From: Podospora pseudoanserina | Taxonomy: Eukaryota; Ascomycota; Sordariomycetes; Sordariales; Podosporaceae | DNA length: 64,000 nt | NCBI RefSeq assembly: GCF_035222485.1 | Contig: NC_085920.1 | Coordinates: 7,240,001-7,304,000, forward strand | Reading direction: 5' to 3' | Shown: one piece after another, positions 1-12,174 of the stretch | Position numbering within the stretch: the first letter of the stretch is position 1 | How the letters are laid out: the number at the start of each line of letters is the position of its first letter | Translations under genes and position numbers: made by a program | Notes under the pieces: generated by a model | Database searches by the model: none | Seen by the model: the letters and a program-made list of their open reading frames with translations, nothing else | What the model was told of the DNA's origin: nothing

Positions 1-1
1 G

Positions 2-2589
2 GTCACGAGCACCATCATGAAGGATACTGGAGGCAGTACGGATGCCATCTATCGCCCAAATGCCATCAGAGCGCTCTGCCGCATTATTGATGTACGAGCT
101 GCGGCGTCCAAGTGTCTCTGCCCAGCTGGCTAACACTCCTAACCAAACAGGCTACCACTGTCCAGTCCATCGAGCGAGTCCTCAAAACTGCCATCGTCGA
201 TAAGAACCCCACCGTTTCCTCTGCCGCTCTCGTTTCGTCGTACCACCTCCTCCCCATTGCCAGAGAAGTCGTCAAGAGATGGCAAAGCGAGACCCAGGAG
301 GCGGCTGCTAGCACCAAGTCGTCCGGTGGCTTCTCGCTCGGCTTCTCTTCGTCTTCAGCCAACCTTCCCGTGAACAACTCCACGATGACCCAGTACCACG
401 CTATCGGTCTGTTGTACCAGATGAGGATGCACGACAGGATGGCATTGGTGAAGATGGTGCAGCAGTTCGGTGCGGCCGGCGCTGTGAAGAACCCCGCCGC
501 CATTGTCATGCTCGTCCGTCTTGCCGCCCAGCTGGCCGAGGAGGATGCCCAGCTCAGGAGGCCGATGATGCAGCTGCTGGATGGCTGGCTCAGGCATAAG
601 AGCGAGATGGTCAACTTCGAGGCGGCCAAGGCTATCTGCGACATGCGGGACGTCACCGACGCCGAGGTTTCGCAGGCCGTCCACGTCCTCCAGCTCTTCC
701 TCACCTCTCCTCGCGCTGTCACCAAGTTTGCGGCTCTTCGTATTCTGCACAACATCGCCTCGTTCAAGCCCAATGTTGTCAACGTCTGCAACCCCGACAT
801 CGAGCTCCTCATCTCCAACAGCAACCGTTCCATTGCTACTTTCGCCATCACCACCCTGCTCAAGACCGGCAACGAGGCTAGTGTGGATCGTCTCATGAAG
901 CAAATCTCCGGCTTCATGTCTGAGATCACGGATGAGTTCAAGATTACCATCGTGGAGGCCATCCGCACGCTTTGCCTCAAGTTCCCTAGCAAGCAGGCCG
1001 GCATGCTCCAGTTCCTCAGCGGCGTCCTGCGCGATGAGGGTGGCTATGAGTTCAAGCGCGCCGTGGTGGAGAGCATGTTTGACCTGATCAAGTTTGTCCC
1101 CGAGTCAAAGGAGGAGGCTCTCGCCCATCTGTGCGAATTCATCGAGGACTGCGAGTTTACCAAGCTTGCTGTTCGCATCCTGCATCTCCTTGGTGTGGAA
1201 GGCCCCAAGACCTCGCAGCCTACCAAGTACATCCGGTACATCTACAACCGTGTTGTGCTTGAAAACGCCCTTGTTCGCGCCGCCGCCGTCACCGCGTTGG
1301 CCAAGTTCGGTGTTGGCCAGAAGGACCCCGAGGTCAAGCGCAGTGTGGACGTTTTGCTCACCCGATGCTTGGACGATGTGGATGATGAGGTCCGTGATCG
1401 TGCTGCGCTCAACCTCAGCCTGATGCACGAGGAGGATGAGTTGGCGACGAGGTTCGTCAGGAACGACAGCATGTTCTCTCTTCCATACTTTGAGCACCAG
1501 CTCGTCATGTACGTCACATCTGATGACAAGTCTGTGTTTGACGACTCTTTCGACGTCTCCAAGATCCCAATTGTCACCCGGGAGCAGGCCGATGCGGAGG
1601 ACAGGACGAAGAAGCTCACGGCCACCACACCATCGCTCAAGCCACCAAAGACCGGCCCCACCAAGGCTGCTCCCTCGGCGGCCGACGCCGCGGCTTCTGC
1701 CACAGCTACCGCGCAAAAGTATGCCCAGGAGCTTTTGGCCATCCCAGAGCTCAAGGAGTTTGGTGCCGTGCTCAAATCCTCGCCTGTCGTGGAGCTCACG
1801 GAGGCCGAGACCGAGTACGTCGTCAGCGTGGTCAAGCACATCTTCAAGGAGCACATTGTGCTGCAGTATGAAGTCAAGAACACGCTTCCCGACACCGTAT
1901 TAGAAAATGTCTCCGTTGTGGCTACTCCTTCGGACGAGGAAGAGCTGCAAGAGGTGTTTATCATTCAGGCTGAGAAACTGGCTACGGATGAGCCAGGCAA
2001 GATCTATGTTGCGTTCCAGAAGGTGAACGGCGAAGGGGCTCTTCCCATCGCCACCTTCAGCAACGTTCTCAAGTTCACCAGCAAGGAGATTGATCCCACT
2101 ACTGGCGAGCCAGAGGAGACTGGGTATGATGACGAGTACGAAGTTTCCGAGTTTGACTTGTCGGGTGCCGATTATGTGGTGCCGGCGTTTGCTAGCAACT
2201 TTGCGCACATCTGGGAGCAGGTGGGCGCTCAAGGGGACGAGGCTGAGGAGACGCTGCAGCTGAGTGGGATGAAGAGCATAGCGGGTATGTTTTTTTTCCC
2301 CCACTTTTACTACGATATCGTTGGTTTGCTAACTTCTTTATTTTTATTTTTTATAGATGCCACTGAACAACTAGCCAAGGCACTGTCACTCCAGCCTCTG
2401 GAGGGCACCGATGTACCAGTGAACCAGACGACACACACGCTCAAGCTGCTGGGCAAGACGGTCGGCGGCGGCAGAGTGGTGGCCAACGTCAGGATGGCCT
2501 ACTCATCCAAGACAGGCGTGACAACCAAGATCACGGTGAGGAGTGAGGAGGAAGGTGTGGCGGCTCTTGTTATTGGTTCTGTTGCTTAA
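2..2589 (+). CDS. SEC21: Coatomer subunit gamma (gamma-COP), 3' part, cut by the left edge
   Basis: Gamma subunit of the COPI coat, which drives retrograde Golgi-to-ER vesicle traffic. Exons read as 2-91, 151-2284 and 2357-2589, giving the last 818 residues; roughly 80 N-terminal residues lie outside the window. The first exon ends in ALCRIID and splices to ATTVQSIERVLKTAIVDKNP, a hallmark of this family. The N-terminal two thirds is a HEAT/adaptin-like solenoid. A low-complexity Ala/Pro/Lys hinge follows at about 1620-1720, then the C-terminal appendage domain (ELKEFGAVLKSSP onward). Intron 1 (92-150, 59 bp, gtacga..cag) has a gctaac branch site. Intron 2 (2285-2356, 72 bp) is a multiple of three and free of stops, so the unspliced frame stays open; splicing restores SIA-DATEQ. 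Identity is firm; the start is not visible. Confidence 0.95.
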
Positions 2590-3998
2590 TGACCTGTTTG
2601 GCGTTATACCTATTTTATTATACTTGGCCGTTGTTGGTTGTTTTTGGTTTGCGTTGGGGTGGGGGGGAAGGCGAGGGAAAATTGAAGAGAATTATTAACT
2701 ACAATAGAGGGTTTCTGTGCAAAGTGAGAGATGAATGGGTATGTGTTTGGATACGGAAAATGGAGGGGGGGGGGGATAAAGGTTGACGACTGGTGTGTGA
2801 CAAAATGCCGAAGTGTAGACATCTGATGAATACAGTGAAAAGGGGTGGTTCAACAAGGTACATGCTGGAGTGTGTGGTGAGTTGATGTTTGACATGTGAT
2901 GCCGTGTGGTGAGGGGCGAAGCCATTGACAGAGGGGGACCAGATGATCAGCTTGTCGTTGCCAAGGAATCCAGGCGTTGGGTTGAAGTGCATTATCGGCA
3001 AAAAGCCGCTGGCAAAAAGTGGGTTAAGTGATGCATTGGAGATCGATAAGATTGGGTAATCGGCGACCCTTGCACGGGCTAAGCAACAAGTCAAAAGTGG
3101 GGTTTGGGTTTCTCCAACCTCTAAAGGTTTTGAGGAACAAGAACTGTTGTTTGGAATCGAACGGGGTTCTATAGTTTGGTTGATCGTCTGATTCGAGGAG
3201 AGGACATAATTGGTTGCTGCCTGGATGAGATGAACTGATTCGGGGTACACGGTTCAGCTGACTGGCGACTTTTTTGGTGCCGTAGATTTGGACAATGCGG
3301 AAGCGGGAATTGTGAGTTGGAAGGGTACGAGAGTAGCAGAAATTGGGACAAAACCCATGACGCACTTTCCCACCACCACCGCATCACATTTCCCTGTTTC
3401 CTGGTTGATTGGTTGGCTCATTTCACCTCTTTTTATTTTTGATATGCGGTAGCAAAGCACAAGACACGAAGCCTGTCCCTGTCCAAGTCCAGACGGTCGT
3501 GATGCGGAACGCGTAACAATCTACTTGCTGCGAAGAAAAAAAGAAAGAAAAAAAAAAAAACATCTCAAGGAGGGGTCCCCCCTCTTTCTTTCTTTTCGCA
3601 TCTTGACCACTACCTGTGCATGAGAAAGCTCCACTCTGGGCATTCTTTACTTTCTCCAGTCTTCTTGCCCCGAGTTGAGGAGCCGCTCTTCTCCTCTCCC
3701 CTCTTTTACGTCCCCGAGATCGCTGGTTGTTGTGTTTTCTCTTTTTTTTTCTCTTCTGCCGGTTTTCTCTTCCGCCGGTTTTCTCTTCCAGTCGGAAAAG
3801 GGCCTCTCATTCAGCAGTAAGGGAGCACAACAACAGGCGCGACGCAAGTGTCTGCGAGAAGCCATCTCCCAGCACAAATCAACAACAAAGAACACGCCGC
3901 CATAAACCCCGTTATAACCTCGACTCCTCTTCCCGACCGAAAACAACCACAACTCCTCCCGCTGACGAAGCCGCTTCCGAGCGCACCTTTTACCGACC
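2590..3998. other. Intergenic: gamma-COP 3' region and phosphotransferase promoter
   Basis: No credible gene on either strand. A poly-A/GA tract lies at about 3535-3560. Pyrimidine-rich stretches (3590-3790) precede the downstream start codon, as is common in promoters and leaders of fungal housekeeping genes. Confidence 0.6.
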
Positions 3999-5264
3999 AT
4001 GGTCTACGTCCGTCAAGAGCGGCTCCCGGCCCTCAAGCAATACAAGTACTCCTCGGTCGACCACTCCCTCGTCTCGAAATATATCCTCAAGCCCTTTTAC
4101 ACCAACGTCGTGATCAAACTGTTCCCCCTGTCCATGGCCCCCAACCTGATCACCCTGACGGGCTTCATGTTTGTCGTCGCCAACTTTTTGACCCTGCTCT
4201 GGTACAACCCCACGCTTGACCAAGACTGCCCGTCGTGGGTGTACTACTCCTGGGCTGCCGGCCTCTTCCTCTACCAGACCTTTGACGCGGTCGACGGGAC
4301 CCAGGCAAGAAGGACGAAGCAGTCTGGCCCGCTAGGCGAGCTGTTCGATCACGGCGTTGACGCGCTGAACACGAGCTTGGAGGTGCTGATTTTTGCGGCG
4401 TCGCAGAACATGGGGCAGTCTTGGAAGACGGTCGCGACGCTGTTTGCGAGCTTGTTGACGTTTTATGTCCAGACCTGGGATGAGTACCACACCAAGACTC
4501 TGACGCTCGGGATTGTCAACGGGCCAGTGGAGGGGATTTTAATTCTGGTGGGAGTGTATGCCTTGACGGGTTACAAGGGGGGGGCGAGTTTCTGGCAGCA
4601 GGGGATGCTGGCTGCTGTCGGGATCCCGCAGGAGATTTTGGGCCTGACGATCCCGGAGGGGGTTTATAACATGAACTTTACCGAGTGGTACATGGTTCAG
4701 GGAACGGTTGTGTTGGTTTACAACACTGTCGAGTCGGCGAGGAATGTGATTCGGGCGAGGAGGGCGAAGGGGGACAAGTCGCGGTATGCTCTGGTCGGGC
4801 TGGGACCATTCTTCGCGGCATGGGGGCTGATTGTGGCTTATCTGTGGTTGCAGCCGGGGATTTTGAGGGGGCATTTGGTTCCTTTTGCGCTGTTTGCCGG
4901 GTTGGTGAATGCGTATAGCGTGGGACAGATGATCACGGCACATTTGGTCAAGTTGGATTTCCCCTACTGGAACGTCATGGTCATCCCTCTGGGCTTTGGG
5001 GTGGTGGATTCGCTTGGGCCGTTGCTGCTGAAGCATAGCCCTATTCCTGGCCTGGGGTGGCCGAGTGCCCTCGGGGATGGGGTGTATCAGGTTGCGTACA
5101 TGTTCTGCATGCTGGGGATGGCGGTTGGTGTGTATGGGAGTTTTGTGGTGGATGTGATTGTGACGATTTGCGACTACTTGGACATTTGGTGCTTGACGAT
5201 TAAGCACCCGTATGTTCCTGAGGAGGAGGACGAGAGCAACGGGGAGTTGAAGAAGAAGAATTGA
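3999..5264 (+). CDS. EPT1/CPT1: Choline/ethanolamine phosphotransferase (CDP-alcohol phosphotransferase)
   Basis: Last step of the Kennedy pathway: transfers phosphoethanolamine or phosphocholine from the CDP-alcohol to diacylglycerol in ER/Golgi membranes. Single exon, 421 aa, usual family length. The complete family signature D-x2-DG-x2-AR-x8-G-x3-D-x3-D is present: D96, D99-G100, A103-R104, G113, D117 and D121. Several hydrophobic segments follow, and the tail is charged (EEEDESNGELKKKN). The start sits in a good context (accatgg). Which head group is preferred cannot be read from the sequence; yeast has two related enzymes, Cpt1 and Ept1, and either name could apply. It converges with the bZIP gene downstream. 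Confidence 0.95.
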   Translation: MVYVRQERLPALKQYKYSSVDHSLVSKYILKPFYTNVVIKLFPLSMAPNLITLTGFMFVVANFLTLLWYNPTLDQDCPSWVYYSWAAGLFLYQTFDAVDGTQARRTKQSGPLGELFDHGVDALNTSLEVLIFAASQNMGQSWKTVATLFASLLTFYVQTWDEYHTKTLTLGIVNGPVEGILILVGVYALTGYKGGASFWQQGMLAAVGIPQEILGLTIPEGVYNMNFTEWYMVQGTVVLVYNTVESARNVIRARRAKGDKSRYALVGLGPFFAAWGLIVAYLWLQPGILRGHLVPFALFAGLVNAYSVGQMITAHLVKLDFPYWNVMVIPLGFGVVDSLGPLLLKHSPIPGLGWPSALGDGVYQVAYMFCMLGMAVGVYGSFVVDVIVTICDYLDIWCLTIKHPYVPEEEDESNGELKKKN

Positions 5265-5912
5265 GCGGGGAGGGGAAAGTGAAGTTGAACTCGGTGGGTT
5301 GGGAGGTGGAAGGGGCGAGACAGGAACACGGAAACTGGGTTATCCTAATGGTATACACAGGAAGAGGCACATGGTGGCGTACCAGGGAGGCGGTTTGAGA
5401 ACCATTTTCGTTTTGGCCTGATCAGTTTGACCGGCAAAACATTGCAACACAACATGACGATTTGATACCTCTATAGTTTTTTTTTTTTTTTTTTTTTTTT
5501 TATGACGAATCTGGCTTTGGTGTTTCATGGGAGGGTATATATAGACGGATAGCTTTGCTAGCGTAGTTTAGCTTAGCTTAGCCTTTGCTTGGGGGTGAAG
5601 GAGAAACGGTCATTTTGAACAACTTCATTATCTCAACGCTTGCATAGTGGTGGTCTGCCTTTTGTCTTTTGTGCCCACAGTAAGCTTTAACCCACAAGGC
5701 CCTCGTAACCAGATATCCAAGAGTTTTCAATTTTCAAATCATCCCTATCTAGTGAGATCGAAAGCCACTTCAAAACATCATTTGAGATTCAATATATGCC
5801 CAGCTTTGGATCGGCAATATCCAAACACAAAGCATGGAGGAACGAAGTTCAAAAAGAATGCGAGTGCCTCTCCCCCGCTCCCACCCATATTCACAATGTT
5901 GAAGTTTGTAAA

Positions 5913-5944
<32 letters not shown>

Positions 5945-6236
5945 AGGAAAAAAGAACAAAAAGAATGCAACCCAATAAACGCCCCTTATTTACCCTCTTG
6001 CCCAACCACATACCGTCCAGCCCAACCATCGTGCTCTCCCGAAAAACCGCTGCCAACCGACCCATAACCCGGGACCCCTTATAACGCCAAAAAGCTCAAC
6101 CCAGTTCGTTTTTAGTGTACTGTGTGATATATGCTGGGTGACAGACTGATTTTCTTGCGTGTACGTAAAGAGAGTTGGGTGTTGTGTCGGTCATAATCTT
6201 CGTAAAAAACTCGGCAAATCATACAACGCTGTTGAA
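5265..6236. other. Convergent intergenic region with homopolymer tracts
   Basis: Holds the 3' ends of the phosphotransferase and bZIP genes. A T25 run lies at about 5477-5501 and a long A-rich run, interrupted by single Gs, at about 5911-5960. No gene seen. Confidence 0.6.
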
Positions 6237-7575
6237 TCAAAGAAGCTCGTCGCTCCCACTGGCCACACTCTGCTCGATGGCCATGAGAATGGCCCTTTCC
6301 TCAAACACCGGGCCTTGGCCATCGCACTTGGCCAGAGGCTTGATCCGTTCGCTGACTGCTCCGATATCAACCAGTCCACGCCGGAAGAGATCATGGCTGA
6401 TGATTAACTCCCACGTTGCGCCTGCAGCGAGAAGACGTTCGCCGCTGTCACTGGTCACTATCCTGTGGCTTGGAGTCTTGTTGGCGTGGTTCTGGAGGAC
6501 GTTGGAGTAAAAGTCGGTTGGGTTGTACGACATGGGACCTGTCACGACTGGTGAGGCGCTGTTCCTGCCGGGCGACCCACCGCCGTTAGCATTAGATGTC
6601 GCCCGCAGGATCTCGAGCTCGGTCATCTTCTGCTGCAGTTCCTTCTTCAGGCGCTCATTCTCGGTCGCCGTCTCCTGCTCCCTTTGCTCGGTTTGTTGCA
6701 GGCGGTTTTCGAGGTCCTTGACGTGGCGTTCCTTGCGCTCGCGGAAGGCTCGTTGACTACAGACAAGGTCAGCAAGGTCGTGTGCACCAATGACGGGACG
6801 GGGCCGCAAGCACGGCGGACATCCCGTCCGATGTGTTCATCCTGGGAGCCGACAGGATGGTTGGTGCAACAAAGGACGGAGCCGGAGTATCACATACGCT
6901 GCACGGTTTTGAGCTTTGCGCCTCGACTGGGCTGGGGTCAGGTCATCCTCTTCCGAATTGGACCCTTGTTGCCGACGGCTCTGCTCGTCAAAGTCTATCG
7001 TGGAGAGAGGCAGGATCTCAACAGTAGGGGGCCGCGCCTGCGGGACGGCGCCATTGATGGGGCCCGGCTGCACAGGTGCAGGAATGGGAGCCTGACCCGG
7101 CGGCGTGGGTGGACCCGGGAAGGTCTGCGCAGGATTGAATTGGACGTAGTTGTCGAAGTTCTGGAACTGCTCATGAGGGATGCCGTTGGGATATTGCTCG
7201 TAGACCTCCTGAGTAATCATTGTGTAAGCCTCTCGTACGCAACGGCCAATGCGCGCTACTGCCCACGGATGGCGGGCAAATGCGGAGACCATAAGACCAG
7301 ACAGCCACACAAAAGCGAGCCCAAGTCCGGCCTGTCGGAGTACAACAAGCCGGACGCTTCCTCTTCCTCGTCCTCGTCCCCGTCCTCGTCCTCTTCCTCC
7401 TCTTCGTCCCTGCGCCGTCCAGACTTCAGACCGAAATGCAACCTACCGGAGGTGAGGTGGTGTTGAAGTCGTCCGACGCTACCGATGTGGAATGCGCCGG
7501 AGTGAGGGGAGGAGGGATCCCCATGAATTGGTAGGGCTGAGAGCCACCAAAGTACGCGGTATGTGTGAAATCCAT
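6237..7575 (-). CDS. Yap-type bZIP transcription factor (Fcr3/RsmA-like)
   Basis: Sequence-specific transcription factor acting in the nucleus. Exons (minus strand): 7575-7447, 7208-6898 and 6756-6237; 319 aa. The N-terminus (QPYQFMGIPPP, SVASDDFN, TSPP) and C-terminus (HDLFRRGLVDIGAVSERIK, AKCDGQGP, ASGSDELL) match a conserved filamentous-fungal Yap subgroup, annotated as Fcr3-like and including RsmA of Aspergillus, a regulator of secondary metabolism. The basic region carries the Yap signature N-x2-AQ-x2-FR (N144, A147-Q148, F151-R152), followed by a leucine-zipper heptad region to about residue 190. Intron 1 is 238 bp and contains a GAGGAC-rich repeat; intron 2 (141 bp) interrupts the codon for A147 in the basic region. 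There is no Yap1-type cysteine-rich redox domain. The exact ortholog is uncertain. Confidence 0.87.
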
Positions 7576-7625
7576 AGCGGCCGTTGTCCGTTGAAGAATA
7601 GAGATCACGCTATCCGCTTAGACTA

Positions 7626-7634
7626 GTATATAAG
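7626..7634 (-). promoter_or_regulatory. TATA-like box upstream of the bZIP gene
   Basis: Reads cttatatac on the minus strand, about 55 bp before the start codon. A (GA)n tract follows at 7674-7694 (CT-rich on the coding strand), typical of fungal promoters. Confidence 0.4.
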
Positions 7635-10600
7635 AGATGTGTCTGGTGCAGTGAGGGGATCCGGCCAAAAGCGCGCGAGAGAGAGAGAGAGAGAGGAGAA
7701 AAGGAGCGAACTTGGTAGTGTCTGGTGCGGGATGATGGGATGATCAGCAGCGAAGTCGCAGCAGGTTGATCATTGATGGCTGGCCTGAAAAAAAGGGCGG
7801 GGAACTCCAATAAGTTTATCGAGGGGACGGGGAGGGACAGGGGTACAACACACACGGAGGGGTGGGGTCCGCAGTGTGCGGTGGGGAATTACAACAGCGC
7901 GCTAAAGTGGTCCAGTCCAGTCGAGGTCGCTGTGGGCGAGACCCCCAGTTGAAGCTGCCACTCCACGGCCAGAAAGGTACCTTTTCATTGCAACCTCCTC
8001 CGTGAACAAACGCGTGCCGCGCCCCTCGCCAGTCTCGCCCATCCCTAACCCCTCCTCCCCTCCCCCATCGGACGAAGGACCCAGACACATGAGATCGAAA
8101 TCGTGGAGCTCTGCCGCAGATTGAAACATGTGCCACGCACGCGGAACCTGGCAACATGCTCTTATCGCAAGGCATTTACAGCACTCTACCATAGTACGAC
8201 GAAGCTGGCTACGTTGGCTGACTGGATGCGGACAAGTCAGGGCCTCGGGCAGGATGGTCAGCTGGAACCTTGAGCAATGTCGAGTCCTGAGGTGCGCTCC
8301 CTCTATCACATATTAAGGTAGCAACCTGGAAGTTCTATGCAGAAACGGCAACGACAACGACAGCATCACCAACACTCAGGACGCGGGTCCTAACACAAGA
8401 CTTTCTCCAGGTGCGAAGCTGATCTGATCCGTGCGAGCCTACGGTGTGATTCAGAGGCAACCAACCAACCCACAGCAGTCAGCAGACCGGCGGCCTACAA
8501 TCCCATTCTCAGCGAGATTCACAGAGCTTTGCGTTTTTCAGCCCAGTTGTCTCACAAGCAACGCTAAGCTTTGAAGGATACGGCATACTTCCCCGAAACC
8601 ATACAGATCATTTGATCCATTGAAGACAGGCCAAGTATTTGCTCTTCATGTTATCCGCCGTCACCGAGCAACACAGGGGGTTGTCAAGTTGGACACCCAG
8701 GCATACTCGCTTCTACCAAAACCAATCATGCCTAGACTGTGCTAACCACGGCATGAGAAGGAACCCGTACGTGCAACAAACTAGGAGACCGCTCATCAAG
8801 CACGGCAGCTTCGCGGAGCCACATGGCACAGTCCACAACTTGCGCCATTATTCTGCCGTCCTCAGACACTGCTCAACTCCCGGGATGACTCGAGTATGAA
8901 CCTGGATAGCAGTCGTGCCACAAAGTCTCCGTTGTTGACCCGAGAGCGCAGCTATCTTGGACATCCTTGTGCGATTCCAGAAGCTCGCACAGTTCTTCAC
9001 AGCAGTCGTGTGTGCTACAAAAGCCCACGCTCGAGCTCGAGTCCTCGAGGGGGTGGCCCAGCAGGCGCAACCAGGTGACTGAACCCGGGGAACGGGGCTT
9101 CATGGATGCTGCCCGGTGCACCAGGATTGCCTTCCTTCACCCCCAGAGTCACTTATGGTCTGTGCTCTGATCCGTCTGGACAGCTTTACACTTCTTTGAT
9201 ATATGCTTCCCCAGTTCGGCGGTTCTTCTCAAAACTGCATTGTCCCCCTCGAGGCCCGAACAAACTAACGCCGTCTCCTCCGTCAGCTCTTTCCGAGCTG
9301 TGCTTCCCACCCTCGAAAAAGCAGTATTCTTCGAGAAGCTGCAAGAGCCCGAAACACTCCAAACTGCTATTCGTCAATAACTACTCCCAAGTGTTTCGAA
9401 CAGCGTCGTTGTGTGGCTTGCAGCTGACCACCAGGGGAAGGGGGAGGCTTCAGTCGGCACAATTTCTGCCAGGAAAATCGTGCAACAGGACCGGGTGCCT
9501 CCGATCTGACAACCTGGAGGTTCGAGCTTCAACATACACCTATCAGAGCGGTTGAACAAATGGTATCTGGTGGAGGGCGCGGCTCCTCACTGCCCACGCA
9601 ATTTTTTGGCTCGTTCGGGAGCAGGGCTTGGCTTGGCTTATACGCCGCACCCATGCGTCGCCGACTTCTCTTGAGCATGCACCCAAAGCACAGATCCGCA
9701 CCTTATTTGAGCCAGAGTCGCCGATATGTGGTTCCCCTCTTCCACCGAACCCTCTCTTTCGCTGTGCAGGTGGCGTTTTGGTCGTTGTGCGTTGTGTCGT
9801 TCCCCACCTTCAACCTAGACCGTTTTCTGGCTTTGGTTTATGTGAACGAATCGGGACTTCCCCCCTTCACTGCCGTTTGCGGTGAGCAAACGGAGAACTC
9901 CGTCATTAGTTTCTGGTCTGATTCGGGGCGTTGTTGTCCAGCCTTCATTGAACAGGGGCGGAAAATGTACACGCACACAAAACATGCCCGTACAGATGAC
10001 CACATACATGGCCAGCAATTCAAGCTGCCATCCCTTTTTATCAGGATCTGTGGATTACCCAAGAAAGGCTACCTGCAAGGTGAGTCAGCAGAGGTGCAAT
10101 AGACCGCTGTCCAGAGCTTGGCAGCGTCAGCCAGAAGCTTCTTCTGGATATCTCTTCGTATTATTGCTAGTCCAAAACATGATATCGCCATCTACTAAAG
10201 TCCAGAAAAAGGGGGCCGAGAGCAGTCCAGGAACATATTATGTTAACAGAAAGGTAGGATTTGGACCCAGATGCCTCTCGGGTTGAGCCTCAAGTTGTCA
10301 GATTTGGAGATGTCTTGTGATGGAAAGCCGGGTAACGGCACCGAATAACTACCGCATATTTTCCAGAGGAGACACAGGGTCCATAGGAACTCGTATCTTC
10401 TTCTAACGGCCTGCCTTGTGCAGACTGAACTCATGTGTTTATGCCCTCCGAACAGTAATCATGAGATGGCTCACCCGCGGCCTCCTTCCCCTCCGTCACA
10501 GATACAGAGATGCCAAGCATCTGACATACATACATACAGACAGACAAAGGTCCATCTCACATGTTGTCTTGGCGAGTGTGCCACGCCCGCTCGTGAGATT

Positions 10601-12060
10601 AAGCTCGTGTGGGTGGGTGTGGGATGCTGCAAGTCAGCCCTAAATAAACGATGAAAAGACTCGGCAGGGTGTAGACATCACTTTGGACCCCTGGGGTATG
10701 GTCTGTTGGCTGGAATAAAAGGGCCTGACGCCACAAGAGCCCCAAGCAGCGGCAGCGTCATGATAGGCGAGCTTCAGCTCAGGGGCACCTGAGGCGGCCC
10801 CGGAGGGTGGTGACCCTAGGCAGCGCGATATGGTGATGCTTGGTTGGATCACTCATCCTTTATTGCTGGTCTTTCTGCCGAGAGAGAAGGCTCATCGTGG
10901 TGGAAGCAGGTAGCTGCACGTCAGATCCTTCCTTGTTTGTGGTGGTTTGGGCGCGATTGGATGGAAGCTTGAGAAGTTTTGAGAGATCCCATGCTATGGT
11001 GTGGTTGGGGGCCGAGAGGCCCTCAGAATAACTTTTGTACAGGGAGGTCTTGACGGCGGTGGTGTGATGGTTACCAGCACGAGTTGGGTGGGATAGATAC
11101 CTATCTGCTTCTGACGTGATTTCGAACCGGTATACATGATGCATACTGTATTCATATATCAACAAGACCAGATGACGTGAGTCGGTAAAATATAGTAAGG
11201 TTCTGACTTCACGAAGACCAATGATGAATCAACAAGCATGGTTGCCGCAGGTGAGCACGGAAGATGAGGGATAAATCAGAAATGAGGCTTTAAGACATGG
11301 TGAAATTCCTGTATGGTTTGACGTCGTTCCTGTCAACTCGAGGGAGACATCTAAGTCTTGTACGGTAATCTCGTAATCTTGGACGCTGGTCTTGTTGTCG
11401 TGAGGCATGGAAGGTATCTTGTACCATACTAATGAGATCATGGACGAGCCTTGTGCTCAAGTTGATCTGTCTGGAAGGCAATTCTATTCACGAGTCTTGA
11501 GAGTTTTAGGAAGCCTTTGGGGACAAACCCAAGCTGTTGTAATGCAAGTGAGACACGGCTTTCCATATGCCTACTTCTCTTAGCAAAGCCTGTTTAAATT
11601 CACCTACCCACCTACCTACCTACCAGGTAAGCAGCAGAGAAAACCCTCAGTCTAATTGGTCTCGGGGACGCCAGATTGGCCTGCAAATGATGCTGGTCCC
11701 TGTGTTGAAGACAATCCCCAGAGATTCGGGAACTTCGGGAGAATCGTAGCAAAGTATGAGGACTGCATCTTCCAGCGTGGTGTTGTGGTGGAGTTTTGTC
11801 ATTTCGGGTGAACTGCTCTATTGCGTGGCGGGCTATGGAACGGTCAACTAGCTGAGAATCTTGACTTTTCTGGTTGTCCATAAGAGTTCTTCTGTATCTC
11901 CAGATTCACGGTTTGAAATGCTGATACATGTCAAATTTTCCATATCTCTTTCCGCAGGCAATGGAGAAAACAACACGATCCCATGGCTTGGTGTTGAAGG
12001 TTACACTCAGGGGTTCATGTCTTAGCAAAACCCAACGTCCCCGCTTGGCTCATTTTAGTG

Positions 12061-12098
12061 CGTTCTCGGCGCCTGGGGAAACGTCTCCGCCGAGAACG
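12061..12098. repeat. Perfect 11-bp inverted repeat (hairpin)
   Basis: cgttctcggcg at 12061-12071 is matched by cgccgagaacg at 12088-12098 across a 16-bp spacer. The sequence could be a hairpin or a palindromic protein site; function unknown. Confidence 0.6.
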
Positions 12099-12174
12099 AT
12101 GATCCCCTACACAGATATTGATCACAACTGAGGAGACGTTGATCTTTCCCTACGCTGAGAAGGTGCAAGCGAAA

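Noticed and set aside
1105-1854. Long minus-strand open frames opposite gamma-COP
   Set aside because: Shadow frames of a GC-rich coding region; no domain and the plus strand is a certain gene.
4539-5207. 222-codon minus-strand frame opposite the phosphotransferase
   Set aside because: Antisense to a complete, conserved enzyme and of biased composition (Pro/His/Gln).
9560-10102. 180-codon plus-strand frame in the gene-free span
   Set aside because: No recognisable domain, mixed codon usage and no promoter or splice context; cannot be told from chance.
11110-11130. Possible minus-strand tRNA B-box (ggttcgaaatc)
   Set aside because: Flanking bases do not pair as a T stem and no A box is present. 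No tRNA or 5S rRNA was found elsewhere by eye.
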